64,000 nt of DNA from Rhizobium laguerreae (lineage in GTDB: Bacteria > Pseudomonadota > Alphaproteobacteria > Rhizobiales > Rhizobiaceae): NCBI RefSeq assembly GCF_002008165.1, contig NZ_MRDM01000002.1:186001-250000 (forward strand). The letters are read 5' to 3'. Each line of letters opens with the position of its first letter. The stretch's first letter is position 1. A model generated the notes under the pieces. The model saw only the letters and a list, made by a program, of their open reading frames with translations, searched no databases and was not told the DNA's origin. Position numbers and translations under genes: made by a program. Positions 1-8,396 of the stretch are shown piece by piece.

Positions 1-211
1 GGATGATGAAAGCTTTTGATGCGAGTGCTCGGACCGACTAGGGCTCAGTTCGGATGCATTTCCCCGCCCGCAACGATCGAAGCACAATTGCTGCCGTTTC
101 GAAGGAACAATGGCAACGCCAGCGGGTTCGACTCGGAGATTGGAACCCCCAAGGTGTCCACAGCGATCAACCGCACCCCAAAACATACACCTGCAACGAA
201 AGGAGAATGTC
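1..211. other. Left edge, no supported gene
   Basis: The first 41 bases could be the last 12 codons of a plus-strand gene: an open frame begins at base 3 and ends with TAG at 39-41. It is too short to identify. From 42 to 200 I see no coding region with a ribosome binding site. The last ten bases carry the AGGAG of the next gene. Confidence 0.3.
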
Positions 212-451
212 ATGACGGGGAAGAAGACGCATGAACAGCAGCTTCGCATCATCGAAAAACGCGAGAAAACCGCCAATGCCGACGAGGCCTTCGACGCGGC
301 GGCGGATCTGCACCGGAATGAACAGGCGAAAGAAGCTTATCGAAAAGGAAGCGATCTGAAGACCGGCACCGATTCCGGAAACGAGGATCGGAGCATTGTG
401 CGCGGCCGCAATCAGGAAAGCGGGCATAAAAAGGGAAGCGGTCGCCCCTGA
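212..451 (+). CDS. Small, highly charged hypothetical protein
   Basis: This is a 79-residue protein of unknown function. It is very hydrophilic, rich in Lys, Glu, Arg, Asp and Gly, and has no Trp or Cys, no membrane segment and no signal peptide. The first half could form a helix and the Gly/Lys/Arg-rich tail is probably disordered. The start at 212 is chosen because AGGAG lies at 201-205, just upstream. The frame also opens earlier, but without a ribosome binding site. It ends 17 bases before the PEBP-family gene, so the two are probably cotranscribed. I do not recognise the family. Small charged proteins like this are often stress-induced, but nothing here proves that. Confidence 0.6.
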   Translation: MTGKKTHEQQLRIIEKREKTANADEAFDAAADLHRNEQAKEAYRKGSDLKTGTDSGNEDRSIVRGRNQESGHKKGSGRP

Positions 452-468
452 GAGGGAAGGAGAAGGTC

Positions 469-933
469 ATGGCTTTGACATTGATCAGCAAAGCTTTCGC
501 AGAAGACCAGCCGATTCCTGCGAAATATGCGCGAACGGGCGAGAACCTCTTCCCGCCGCTGGCCTGGAGCGAAGCTCCTGACAAAACCAGGAGCTTCGCT
601 CTGGTGGTCGAGGATCCGGACGCCCCTCATGGCACGTTCCGCCATTGCGGGATCGCCAACATCCCGGCTGAGTGGACTGCTCTTGGCGAAAGTGCCGATA
701 CGGCGCCGGAGCACGCGCCGCGATTCTATCGGAATGATTTCGGCCAAGCCCGTTATGACGGCCCGCAACCGCCGCCCGGCGATCCCCCGCATCGCTATAT
801 CTTCCGCCTCGCCGCTCTCGACGTGCCGACACTTTCGATTCCCGATGCCGCCGGGATAGGCGTGATGTGGGCAGAGGCAAAGAAACACACATTGGAGGAA
901 GCGACCGTCACCGGCACCTATCAGACGCGATAA
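469..933 (+). CDS. YbhB/YbcL family (PEBP) Raf-kinase-inhibitor-like protein
   Basis: This 154-residue protein belongs to the phosphatidylethanolamine-binding-protein fold family, the bacterial YbhB/YbcL group. The signature is visible: EDPDAPHGTFRHC around residues 48-60 and PHRYIF around residue 106 are the ligand-pocket motifs. There is no signal peptide, so it should be cytoplasmic. AAGGAGAAGG lies immediately upstream and supports ATG 469. The length is normal for the family. The physiological ligand of bacterial members is generally unknown, so the family call is firm and the role is not. It follows the small charged protein by 17 bases and converges on the beta-helix gene. Confidence 0.9.
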   Translation: MALTLISKAFAEDQPIPAKYARTGENLFPPLAWSEAPDKTRSFALVVEDPDAPHGTFRHCGIANIPAEWTALGESADTAPEHAPRFYRNDFGQARYDGPQPPPGDPPHRYIFRLAALDVPTLSIPDAAGIGVMWAEAKKHTLEEATVTGTYQTR

Positions 934-967
934 CCGATGGAAATATCGAGGATGATCGACGTGCTCT

Positions 968-2353
968 TCAGGAGACGCGGTTCCGCTCGACGGTGAGCTG
1001 CGCATAGGGCGCGCCGCCGCCCGCCATCTCGCCGGAGACCTTCTTCTCCCATTGGAATCCTAAAACCGCCCCTTCGGCGGTCTCCTGGAAGATGTTGTCG
1101 GTGATGACGGCGGTTCCTGCGCCATCGGCGACCGAGACCGCGCATCCCACAGGCGCCTTGCGCACCACATTGCCTGTCACAACGACGTTGCGCAGATAAG
1201 GACCCCAGCCGATCTGCAGCCCCCAGCGCGGCGCGCCCTCGATCACATTGCCTGAAATCAGCGTATCGGCCTCCGCCGCGATGCCGATGCCGAAACCGAC
1301 CTCGTGTTGATAGGGGCCTTTTAGCGTCAGGTTGCGCACGACGTTGCCGGTGACGCTCGCCAGCCGGCCGCCCTCGTCGAAATTGGCGATCGAGATGCCG
1401 TTTGCTGCCCCGTCGATCATATTGGCGGAAACGACGGCGCCCTCGAATGCGAATTCGACGTAGATCGCCGTCTCGCCGGAACGCCGGCACTGATTGCTGC
1501 TGATCTGGATGTTCGAGGCCGAATTGGCGCGGATCGCTGTAAAGGCGCAATTGGAGATCTGGTTGTTCACCACCATCACGCCGTCGGCGCGGAAGATGTT
1601 GATGCCGTTGCCGTTTTGCCCGGTGCCGCCGTCATTGGCGCGGATGTTGGAGATGCGGTTGCCGGAGACGACAGTGCCGTCCTCCGCCTTCTTCCAGCGG
1701 TGCACCAGGATACCGCCATTGCCGCAATCCGAGACCGTGTTGCCGATGAGCGAGAGGGTGGTGGAATCCACCGCGTAAAGCCCGGATTGGGCAGCTCCCG
1801 AGATGCGGCTGCGCTCGATCCGCCCGCCGCAGCGCTCCAGTTGCAGCCCGTGCTTGCGGCTGCCGCCGATCTCGCAATTGTCGATCAGCACCTCGTCGAC
1901 GCCGGTAAATTGTAACAGTCCGCCGGCATAGTCGCCGAGCCAGCGGTTGCCGCCGTCGATGACGAGATTGGAAAGCTCGATCCGCCGCACGTTCTCGGCC
2001 GCAAATAGGTGGCCTTCGCCGGTATAGACGATCCGCGAGGCGCCGGGCACACCAGTGATGCGCGTATTGTCCGGCAAAGTGAGATTGGAAACCCGGTAGG
2101 TGCCGGGTGGCAGGAAGACCGGCACGTTCTCGCGCGCCGCCTGTTCGATCATCTGCTGCAGGTTGCGGGTCTTGCGGTTGCCGCTTTCGGGAATGGCGCG
2201 ATATTCCACCGCGTCGATCGCCCCGCGCAGATCGGACTGATCGGCTGCCGTCAGCGGCGAGGCAAGGGCGCGCGATTCCCCTCCCGCAACGGCCGAGGCA
2301 GCGAGGAATAGAAGCATGTCGCGGCGTGAGGGCATCCGGGGATCACTTGTCAT
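968..2353 (-). CDS. Tat-exported right-handed beta-helix repeat protein
   Basis: This 461-residue protein begins with a twin-arginine leader (PSRRDMLLFLAASAVAGG), so it should be exported folded. The rest is dominated by parallel beta-helix repeats with recurring G/I-x-x-N patterns such as ISGNVIEG, VTGNVVRN and VSGNRISN. Pectate-lyase-like and right-handed beta-helix domains read this way. It matches what I know as the uncharacterised twin-arginine-translocated repeat family (TIGR03808-like) found in rhizobia. Substrate and catalytic residues are unknown; a polysaccharide substrate would be a guess. An alternative start (MPSRRD) lies six codons in, and neither start has a clear ribosome binding site. 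Confidence 0.85.
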   Translation of the reverse strand: MTSDPRMPSRRDMLLFLAASAVAGGESRALASPLTAADQSDLRGAIDAVEYRAIPESGNRKTRNLQQMIEQAARENVPVFLPPGTYRVSNLTLPDNTRITGVPGASRIVYTGEGHLFAAENVRRIELSNLVIDGGNRWLGDYAGGLLQFTGVDEVLIDNCEIGGSRKHGLQLERCGGRIERSRISGAAQSGLYAVDSTTLSLIGNTVSDCGNGGILVHRWKKAEDGTVVSGNRISNIRANDGGTGQNGNGINIFRADGVMVVNNQISNCAFTAIRANSASNIQISSNQCRRSGETAIYVEFAFEGAVVSANMIDGAANGISIANFDEGGRLASVTGNVVRNLTLKGPYQHEVGFGIGIAAEADTLISGNVIEGAPRWGLQIGWGPYLRNVVVTGNVVRKAPVGCAVSVADGAGTAVITDNIFQETAEGAVLGFQWEKKVSGEMAGGGAPYAQLTVERNRVS

Positions 2354-2374
2354 AACGCGCCCGTAGCAGGAAAC

Positions 2375-2413
2375 GTGCCAAGCGCGCAGTATTCTTTTGG
2401 CACAAGCTTGGCA
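2375..2413 (+). promoter_or_regulatory. Nested dyads with a sigma-54-like element
   Basis: Two interleaved inverted repeats are visible: GTGCCAA (2375-2381) with TTGGCAC (2397-2403), and TGCCAAGC (2376-2383) with GCTTGGCA (2406-2413). The right half, TGGCACAAGCTTGGCA at 2398-2413, also fits the sigma-54 -24/-12 pattern (GG, ten bases, GC) with one mismatch in the -12 half. It lies between the divergent beta-helix and GGDEF-EAL genes, pointing towards the latter from about 175 bases upstream. It could be an operator, a promoter, or both. Confidence 0.35.
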
Positions 2414-2589
2414 ACGGCGGGCGAAATTGCCGTTATGGCCGAGGCCGACGGCAGGATATCGCCGCTTATATTGTCGTCTTGTTCACCCTTTCATTTAAGC
2501 AAGCCGAAGGAAATGAGGACTACTTTTAAGGGAATTTCTTTGATGACGGGTGCGGGATACGGCCTACGGCCGGCGGGGAGAATGGCGGC

Positions 2590-4887
2590 ATGTACGAACC
2601 GAGTGCCAGGCGATGGGAATCAGCCGATGCCCTGACGGCCGAAACGCGGCGTATCGTCGCCGCGACGGAGGCAATGATGGCATCGACCGCCCACCACCTT
2701 TCCGAGGGCATCGAGAATCTGCGCCTCAAGGAAATCGTCCACGAACTTCCGGATTTTCTCTACGTCAAGGATCGTGACAGCCGCTTCGTCTTCGCCAACG
2801 CCGTCACCGCCAGCAGCCTCGGCCTGCAGCGCGCCGATCTGATCACCGGCAAGCGCGACTTCGACCTGTTCGATTTTGAGACGGCGCGCCGCCATTTCGA
2901 CATCGAGCAGCAGATCATGGCGACGGGCGAAGCCCGCATCGACATGGAGGAATCCTACGTCCTTCCCGGCAGCAGAAGGCCGATATGCCGGCTGACCTCG
3001 AAGATACCGCTGCGCAATGATCGCGGCGAGATCGTCGGTCTGATCGGCGTTTCCCGTGATATCACCGAACGCAAGCGCCAGGAGGATCTGCATCGCGGCC
3101 AGGCGGGCCTGCTCGAAATGATCGCCCGCAACGAGCCGTTGCCGATGATCCTCGAGGCGCTCGTGCTGATGATCGAGGCGCAGCTGGATGGGATTGACGG
3201 ATCGGTGCTGCTGCTCGACGGCGAGGGCACCAGGCTCTATCACGGCGCATCTCCCAATCTGCCCGGCGGCTACAGCCGCCTGATCGATGGCGTTACGATC
3301 GGCCCCAAGGTCGGCTCCTGCGGCACCGCGGTGTGGCGCGGCCAGACGGTGATCGTCGAGGACGTGACGATCGATCCGCTCTGGGAGGATTTCCGCGCGA
3401 TGATCGCGCCGTTCGGCTTCCGCTCCTGCTGGTCGACGCCGATCGCGACGTCTGAGAATAACGTGCTCGGCACGTTTGCACTCTATTCCCGGGCAGTCCG
3501 CCGCCCCACCGAGCACGAGATGACGCTGGTGGCGCTCGCCACCCATATCGCCGGCATCGCCATCGAGCGCAAGCGCGTCGATGACCGCATCCATTTCATG
3601 GCCCATCACGACGATCTCACCGGCCTGCCGAACCGCGCCTTCCTGAAGGAACGGCTGGCGAGCATCCTCGATCAGGCCCGGCGCAACAACCGCAAGGTGA
3701 CCGTCGCCTATATCGATCTCGACAATTTCAAGGACATCAATGACGGCCGCGGTCACGCCGCCGGCGACGAGGTCCTGAAAGAGACGGCCGCCCGCATGGC
3801 CAACAGCGTCAGGGCCTCCGATATGGTGGTGCGTCTCGGCGGCGACGAATTCCTCGTCGTGCTCGTCCACCAGTCGAGCCACGATGCCGGCATCACGCGC
3901 CGCCTTCGCGAGCTGCAGAAGGCAATCAACCGGCCGATCCGCGGCGCGAACGGCGAGATCACCGTCACCTCGAGCATCGGCGTTGCCGCCTTCCCCTTCG
4001 ATGGCGCGACCTCGGAAGAGCTTCTCGCCAATGCCGACCGCGCCATGTACCGCGCCAAAGAACTCGGCCGCAACACATTGCAATATCACGACTGCGGCGG
4101 CACGCCCGTCGGAATGCCGCTCGGCGAGCAGGAGGAGTTGCACCAGGCGATCACTGGCGGCCAGCTGTTCCTGCAATACCAGCCACAGGTCGATGTCGCC
4201 ACCGGCCGTATCACCGGCCTCGAAGCGCTGGTGCGCTGGAACCATCCGGCAAAGGGCAGGATGCCGCCGGTCAATTTCATTCCACTCGCCGAAGAGACCG
4301 GCCTCATCGTTCCCCTCGGCCTCTGGGTGCTGAATGAGGCTTGCCGCCAGGCGCGGCTTTGGCAGGACATGGGTCTGGCGCCGCTGACGATCGCCGTCAA
4401 CGTCTCGGCCAAGCAGTTCGCCGATCCGGATTTCGCAACCCATGTCGCCGAGGCGCTGGAGCGCCACCGTCTGCAGTCCCGCTGGCTGGAGCTTGAAGTC
4501 ACCGAAAGCGTGGTGATGCAGAATGCCGAACGGGCGCTTGCCATGATGGAAACGCTGCGGGGGCTTGGCGTGCGCCTGTCGATCGACGATTTCGGCTCCG
4601 GCTATTCCAGCCTTGCGGCGCTGAAGACCTTCCCCTTTGACCGCCTGAAAATGGACCGCTCGCTGGTCGAGGCGCTGCCCGGCGACAAGACCGCCGTCGC
4701 CATCGCCTCGGCGGTCATTTCGCTGGCGCAGACGCTGAAGCTCTCGGTTCTCGCCGAAGGCGTCGAAACCGACGCCCAGATGGATTTCCTGCGCCAGGCG
4801 CACTGCGAGGAGGCGCAAGGCTTCCGCTTCTCCAAACCGGTCTCGCCGGAGGAGATCCCGGCATTGCTGCGGGCACGCAGTCTCTGA
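2590..4887 (+). CDS. PAS-GAF-GGDEF-EAL cyclic-di-GMP turnover protein
   Basis: This 765-residue protein has no membrane helices. Domain order is PAS (about 47-160, ending in the PAC-like GVSRDITERK), GAF (about 165-325), GGDEF (about 335-495) and EAL (about 515-760). The cyclase site is intact (RLGGDEF, near residue 417), and an RASD inhibitory-site motif sits five residues before it. The phosphodiesterase motifs are also intact: LEALVRW near 544, ELEVTES, and DDFGSGYSSL near 665. So both synthesis and breakdown of cyclic di-GMP are possible, with PAS and GAF as sensory inputs. GGGGAG lies 9 bases before ATG 2590. Its PAS domain resembles the PAS fragment in the relic at 8038-8348. Which activity dominates cannot be read from sequence. 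Confidence 0.93.
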   Translation: MYEPSARRWESADALTAETRRIVAATEAMMASTAHHLSEGIENLRLKEIVHELPDFLYVKDRDSRFVFANAVTASSLGLQRADLITGKRDFDLFDFETARRHFDIEQQIMATGEARIDMEESYVLPGSRRPICRLTSKIPLRNDRGEIVGLIGVSRDITERKRQEDLHRGQAGLLEMIARNEPLPMILEALVLMIEAQLDGIDGSVLLLDGEGTRLYHGASPNLPGGYSRLIDGVTIGPKVGSCGTAVWRGQTVIVEDVTIDPLWEDFRAMIAPFGFRSCWSTPIATSENNVLGTFALYSRAVRRPTEHEMTLVALATHIAGIAIERKRVDDRIHFMAHHDDLTGLPNRAFLKERLASILDQARRNNRKVTVAYIDLDNFKDINDGRGHAAGDEVLKETAARMANSVRASDMVVRLGGDEFLVVLVHQSSHDAGITRRLRELQKAINRPIRGANGEITVTSSIGVAAFPFDGATSEELLANADRAMYRAKELGRNTLQYHDCGGTPVGMPLGEQEELHQAITGGQLFLQYQPQVDVATGRITGLEALVRWNHPAKGRMPPVNFIPLAEETGLIVPLGLWVLNEACRQARLWQDMGLAPLTIAVNVSAKQFADPDFATHVAEALERHRLQSRWLELEVTESVVMQNAERALAMMETLRGLGVRLSIDDFGSGYSSLAALKTFPFDRLKMDRSLVEALPGDKTAVAIASAVISLAQTLKLSVLAEGVETDAQMDFLRQAHCEEAQGFRFSKPVSPEEIPALLRARSL

Positions 4888-4922
4888 GCCTTATTTCATC
4901 AGCCTGCCGATCGCCTCGATCT

Positions 4923-5645
4923 CTAAACACGAATGATATTGAGCCGCAGAGCGTTCACGACGGCCTGCGTTCTTGTCGTACATCCGAGCTTCCTGATCGC
5001 GCTGCCTATGTGATTGTTGACCGCATTTTCTGTGAGATCGAGAAGCTTGGCAATTTCATTGCCCTTCCTGCCGCCGGCGGTCAGCCTCAGGCAGTCCAGT
5101 TCGCTCGGCGTAAACTCGATGGGCTTGTGTTTCTCGTTCAATGTCAGCTGCGAGAGCCGGTCATAGATCAGTGTGGCGATGAACAGCAGCTTCGCCATTT
5201 CGACCATGCTGAAATTCCGAGATCCCGAAATCGACATGGCGCCGCGTCCACCCGCGGCATCGTGAACAGGAAAATAGGCCCCTTTTTCCATGCCGTATCG
5301 GTTGAACAGCTCGATGACCGTGGACTTCTTGCCTCCTCCACGATTGGTATTGATCGCTTCGACATCGTAGTTGAACGGGCTGGTCGATCTCAGCATCCGG
5401 CGCATGACCGGACTGTCGACCATCAGGTTATGCGCATCATAATAATCGACCATCTCCGCCGGCCAGTTGGTGATGATCTTTGTTGCGCCTATTTCAACGA
5501 AGTCGACAGTGGGTAGCGTCATGATCAGGAAGGCAGTCATTCCCAGATCCTGAGTGAGGCCCTTCATATATTTGAAAACTTCGTAATGCGTGTTGAAGCC
5601 TGCGGCGACTTCCTCAATTCGATTGAACTCGGCCTCGAGTATCAT
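4923..5645 (-). CDS. Orphan LuxR-type quorum-sensing regulator
   Basis: This 240-residue protein has an N-terminal autoinducer-binding domain (about 1-165) and a C-terminal LuxR helix-turn-helix (about 175-235). The HTH carries the usual Glu, Leu and Gly (SELDCLRL, GRKGNEIAKLL). In the ligand pocket the Trp, Tyr and Asp of the family are present (NWPAE, DYYDAHN, MVDSP), but the position usually held by a second Trp is Phe (SPFNYD), and a Ser separates the usual Asp-Pro pair. ATG 5645 is chosen over the longer frame because GGAG sits seven bases upstream and the length is then normal. No luxI-type synthase is adjacent. ExpR-like orphan regulators of rhizobia are the nearest comparison, but I cannot assign the symbol. 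Confidence 0.85.
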   Translation of the reverse strand: MILEAEFNRIEEVAAGFNTHYEVFKYMKGLTQDLGMTAFLIMTLPTVDFVEIGATKIITNWPAEMVDYYDAHNLMVDSPVMRRMLRSTSPFNYDVEAINTNRGGGKKSTVIELFNRYGMEKGAYFPVHDAAGGRGAMSISGSRNFSMVEMAKLLFIATLIYDRLSQLTLNEKHKPIEFTPSELDCLRLTAGGRKGNEIAKLLDLTENAVNNHIGSAIRKLGCTTRTQAVVNALRLNIIRV

Positions 5646-5658
5646 GACTTTCTCCGAT

Positions 5659-5676
5659 CGCCGGTCGTATCCGGCG
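5659..5676. promoter_or_regulatory. 18-bp dyad before the luxR-type gene
   Basis: CGCCGG (5659-5664) and CCGGCG (5671-5676) form a perfect inverted repeat with a six-base spacer, 18 bp in total. It ends 13 bases upstream of the regulator's ATG. Length and symmetry resemble a lux-type box, which would allow autoregulation. It could equally be a hairpin in the mRNA leader. The bases do not match a specific known box. Confidence 0.3.
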
Positions 5677-6124
5677 CTTGGCGGCTGATGTGTCCACCTT
5701 ATCCGCTCGTATCGGAGGTTGATTCTACACGCTCGAAGGACGGTGAAATATGCTTTTGCAGGGGAAAGACAGAAGGCCTCCGGCTGCCGGGAACACAAAT
5801 ATAAAGGGCAGTCTGTGCTTAACAAAGAGTAAACGTGGCTACGAATTTCCGGAGCGGGCCGAGATAAAAAAGCGCTCTGTTCGCGCGCGAAATTCATGCC
5901 GGAAGATCCTCTGCCGAAGCGACCCTTCTGGCATCTCCCATACAAATAGCTGATTCTACTTTGTTATTTTCTCGCGCGGCCGCGGTATGCAGGGGCCAGT
6001 TCTGCGATGGCCCGGTTAATGGATGCTTAAAGAATTTATCGGATTTTATTTTCAGGTTGCTCGTCCAGCGCAAGCCCGCGATGGGTCGCGGCAGTCACGC
6101 TCAGAGTTGAGTTAGGGGGAAAGC
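5677..6124. other. Divergent intergenic region, luxR-type gene to chemoreceptor
   Basis: This stretch of about 450 bases lies between two divergent genes. Short open frames exist on both strands, but none has a convincing ribosome binding site or a recognisable product. The plus-strand end carries AGGGGGA just before the chemoreceptor ATG at 6125. It must hold the promoters of both flanking genes, but I could not place -35/-10 boxes with confidence. Confidence 0.4.
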
Positions 6125-7915
6125 ATGACGAAGATAGGATTCAGCTTCCGTTCGGATGCTAAGGCTGTACTGGCCGCGATGAGCAGGTCGCAGGCCATCA
6201 TCGAATTTGACCTTACCGGCAAGATTCTAACGGCCAATGCCAATTTCTGCGCTGCGCTCGGTTACCAACTGTCCGAGATTGTCGGCCAGCACCACCGGAT
6301 GTTCGTCGAGCCGGCAGAAGCCTCGTCGACCGATTATCGTGAGTTCTGGGGAAAGCTCAGCCGGGGCGAGTTCGATCGGCGCCAATACAAGCGCATCGGC
6401 AAGGGCGGCAAGGAAATCTGGATCGAAGCCTCCTATAATCCCGTCTTCAGTGGCGGAAAACCGTATAAGGTTGTGAAGTTCGCCACCGATATCACGAAGC
6501 AGAAGCTGCAAAGCGCCGAGGATGCCGGCAAAATAAGCGCGCTTTCGCGGGCCCAGGCGGTAATCGAATTCACACCGAAAGGCGAGATTCTGACGGCGAA
6601 CGAGAATTTCCTGTCGGCGCTCGGCTACCAGCTTGCCGAGATCCAGGGGCGCCACCATTCGATGTTTTGCGAGAGCGCTTACGCAAACAGCGACGATTAT
6701 CGGCGGTTCTGGGAGCGTCTGTCAGGTGGCGAATTCGTGGCTGACGAGTTTATGCGCATCGGCAAGGGCGGGAAAAAGATCTATATCCAGGCCTCCTACA
6801 ATCCGATCTTCGACATGAACGGCAAGGTCTTCAAGGTCGTTAAATTCGCGACTGACGTCACTACGCGCGTCAGCAATGTCGATCAGCTCGCGGCATCCCT
6901 AACGTCCCTGTCCGCAGGGGATTTGACCCAGGAAGTCGCGACACCGTTCATTCCGACACTGGAAAAACTCCGGATCGACTTCAACGCGGCGGTGAGCAAG
7001 CTGCGCACTGCGATGCAGGTCGTGGCCCAGAACGCAACGGGCATTGCCGCCGGGGCCCAGCAGGTTCGTTCCGCCTCGGACGATTTGTCGAAGCGCACGG
7101 AACAGCAGGCAGCCTCCGTCGAGGAAACAGCAGCCGCCCTTGAACAGATCACCACAACGGTCTCCGATTCCAGCAACCGCGCCCAGGAGGCCGGCCAACT
7201 GGTGCGCAGCACCCGCGAGAATGCCGAGCGCTCCGGCGCGGTGGTCCGCAACGCCGTCGAGGCCATGGGAAAGATCGAGACATCGTCCGCGGAGATCGGC
7301 AATATTATCGGCGTGATCGACGAAATCGCGTTTCAGACCAATCTGTTGGCGCTGAACGCGGGCGTCGAGGCGGCACGCGCGGGCGATGCCGGCAAGGGTT
7401 TTGCGGTGGTCGCGCAAGAAGTTCGCGAGCTTGCCCAGAGATCGGCCAAAGCGGCAAAGGAGATCAAGGAGCTCATCAGCGCCTCCAACGAGCATGTGAA
7501 GAGCGGGGTGACCCTGGTCGGCGAAACCGGCAAGGCCCTGGAAGAGATCGTCGCCCAAGTTCAGCAAGTCAACGGCAATGTTCTGGCGATCGTCGAAAGT
7601 TCCAAGGAGCAGGCGACGGGATTGAAGGAAATCAACACGGCCGTAAACACCATGGACCAAGGTACGCAGCAGAATGCCGCCATGGTGGAGGAATCGACGG
7701 CCGCGGCCCATGGCCTTGCCAAAGAAGCTGATGCGCTTTTCCAGCTGCTGGGTCAGTTCAACATCGGCGGCACGGCGCAACGTCAATATCGCCCGACCGC
7801 GGTAACTGCGGCCTCCAAGCCTGCGACGTCGCCGGCCCGGGCAAGGACGGCCAAGGTGGCTGCCGCCTTTTACGGGAATGCCGCGGTTGCAGGAGGCGAG
7901 TGGGAAGAGTTCTGA
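6125..7915 (+). CDS. Soluble PAS-PAS methyl-accepting chemotaxis protein
   Basis: This 596-residue chemoreceptor has no transmembrane segment. Two similar PAS domains with PAC ends (about 15-120 and 138-242, ending VVKFATDITKQ and VVKFATDVTTR) precede a HAMP-like segment (about 253-295) and a long signalling coiled coil. The conserved hairpin tip that contacts CheA/CheW is intact (FQTNLLALNAGVEAARAG, near residue 403). The protein ends in EWEEF, which fits the C-terminal pentapeptide that docks CheR/CheB, so it is probably methylated. Paired PAS domains suggest a redox or energy input, as in Aer-like cytosolic receptors, but no cofactor residues could be confirmed. AGGGGGA precedes ATG 6125. 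Confidence 0.93.
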   Translation: MTKIGFSFRSDAKAVLAAMSRSQAIIEFDLTGKILTANANFCAALGYQLSEIVGQHHRMFVEPAEASSTDYREFWGKLSRGEFDRRQYKRIGKGGKEIWIEASYNPVFSGGKPYKVVKFATDITKQKLQSAEDAGKISALSRAQAVIEFTPKGEILTANENFLSALGYQLAEIQGRHHSMFCESAYANSDDYRRFWERLSGGEFVADEFMRIGKGGKKIYIQASYNPIFDMNGKVFKVVKFATDVTTRVSNVDQLAASLTSLSAGDLTQEVATPFIPTLEKLRIDFNAAVSKLRTAMQVVAQNATGIAAGAQQVRSASDDLSKRTEQQAASVEETAAALEQITTTVSDSSNRAQEAGQLVRSTRENAERSGAVVRNAVEAMGKIETSSAEIGNIIGVIDEIAFQTNLLALNAGVEAARAGDAGKGFAVVAQEVRELAQRSAKAAKEIKELISASNEHVKSGVTLVGETGKALEEIVAQVQQVNGNVLAIVESSKEQATGLKEINTAVNTMDQGTQQNAAMVEESTAAAHGLAKEADALFQLLGQFNIGGTAQRQYRPTAVTAASKPATSPARARTAKVAAAFYGNAAVAGGEWEEF

Positions 7916-8037
7916 TCGCGCATGAGTCGGCTGGCGGTCTCGGACCCGAGATCGGCAGTGCGCCGGCATGCCGATTTTCATCAAGAATTTACAGCAAGTT
8001 ATCGTGCGTATGAGGGGGAAGATATTGTGCCCTGGCA

Positions 8038-8348
8038 GTGTTGATAGGCAATGTGGCTGCGGTCTCGCTCGTTATCTCGGTGTGGATGCACCTGCACTAC
8101 AAGCTCTATCGCCTTTCCAAGGTCCAGGCGAAACTTGGCTTCGGCTCGCGAACAGGAGATCATGGCGACCGGCGAATCCATCGTCGACTTCGAGGAACCG
8201 CTCGTCCAAGGGAATGGCCGGGAACGCTCGTTCCTGACGTCGAAGGTCCCGTTGCGGAACCGCCACGGCGGACCAGGCGCTTTACACGGCGAAGAAGCAT
8301 GGCCGCGACCGTGTTGAGGCGGCCGCAGATCAAGCACGAGCGGCGTAA
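8038..8348 (+). pseudogene. Decayed diguanylate cyclase (TM-PAS-GGDEF relic)
   Basis: Three pieces of one ancestral gene lie in order but in three frames. Frame 1 (8038-8145) reads a hydrophobic helix followed by a basic stretch (IGNVAAVSLVISVWMHLHYK). Frame 2 (8147-8273) reads a PAS fragment (EQEIMATGESIVDFEEP, then LTSKVPLRNRHGG) closely similar to the PAS of the intact protein at 2590. Frame 3 (8265-8348) reads ADQALYTAKKHGRDRV and then stops; that is the characteristic end of a GGDEF domain. The catalytic core is missing. This is a relic with internal deletions and frame changes and cannot encode an active enzyme. It follows the chemoreceptor by about 120 bases. Confidence 0.75.
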
Positions 8349-8360
8349 TCTCGAAGACAG

Positions 8361-8388
8361 CTCGGACACGTCCTCAACGATGTCCGAG
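8361..8388. terminator. 8-bp inverted repeat after the cyclase relic
   Basis: CTCGGACA (8361-8368) and TGTCCGAG (8381-8388) pair perfectly across a 12-base loop. It lies just before the stop of the convergent GDPD-like gene, where a bidirectional terminator would be expected. No T-run follows on either strand, so it is only a candidate. Confidence 0.3.
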
Positions 8389-8396
8389 GACGAACC

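Noticed and set aside
2620..4818. A 732-codon minus-strand frame opposite the GGDEF-EAL gene
   Set aside because: It is the shadow of the strongly supported plus-strand gene, caused by GC-rich codon bias; it has no domain content.
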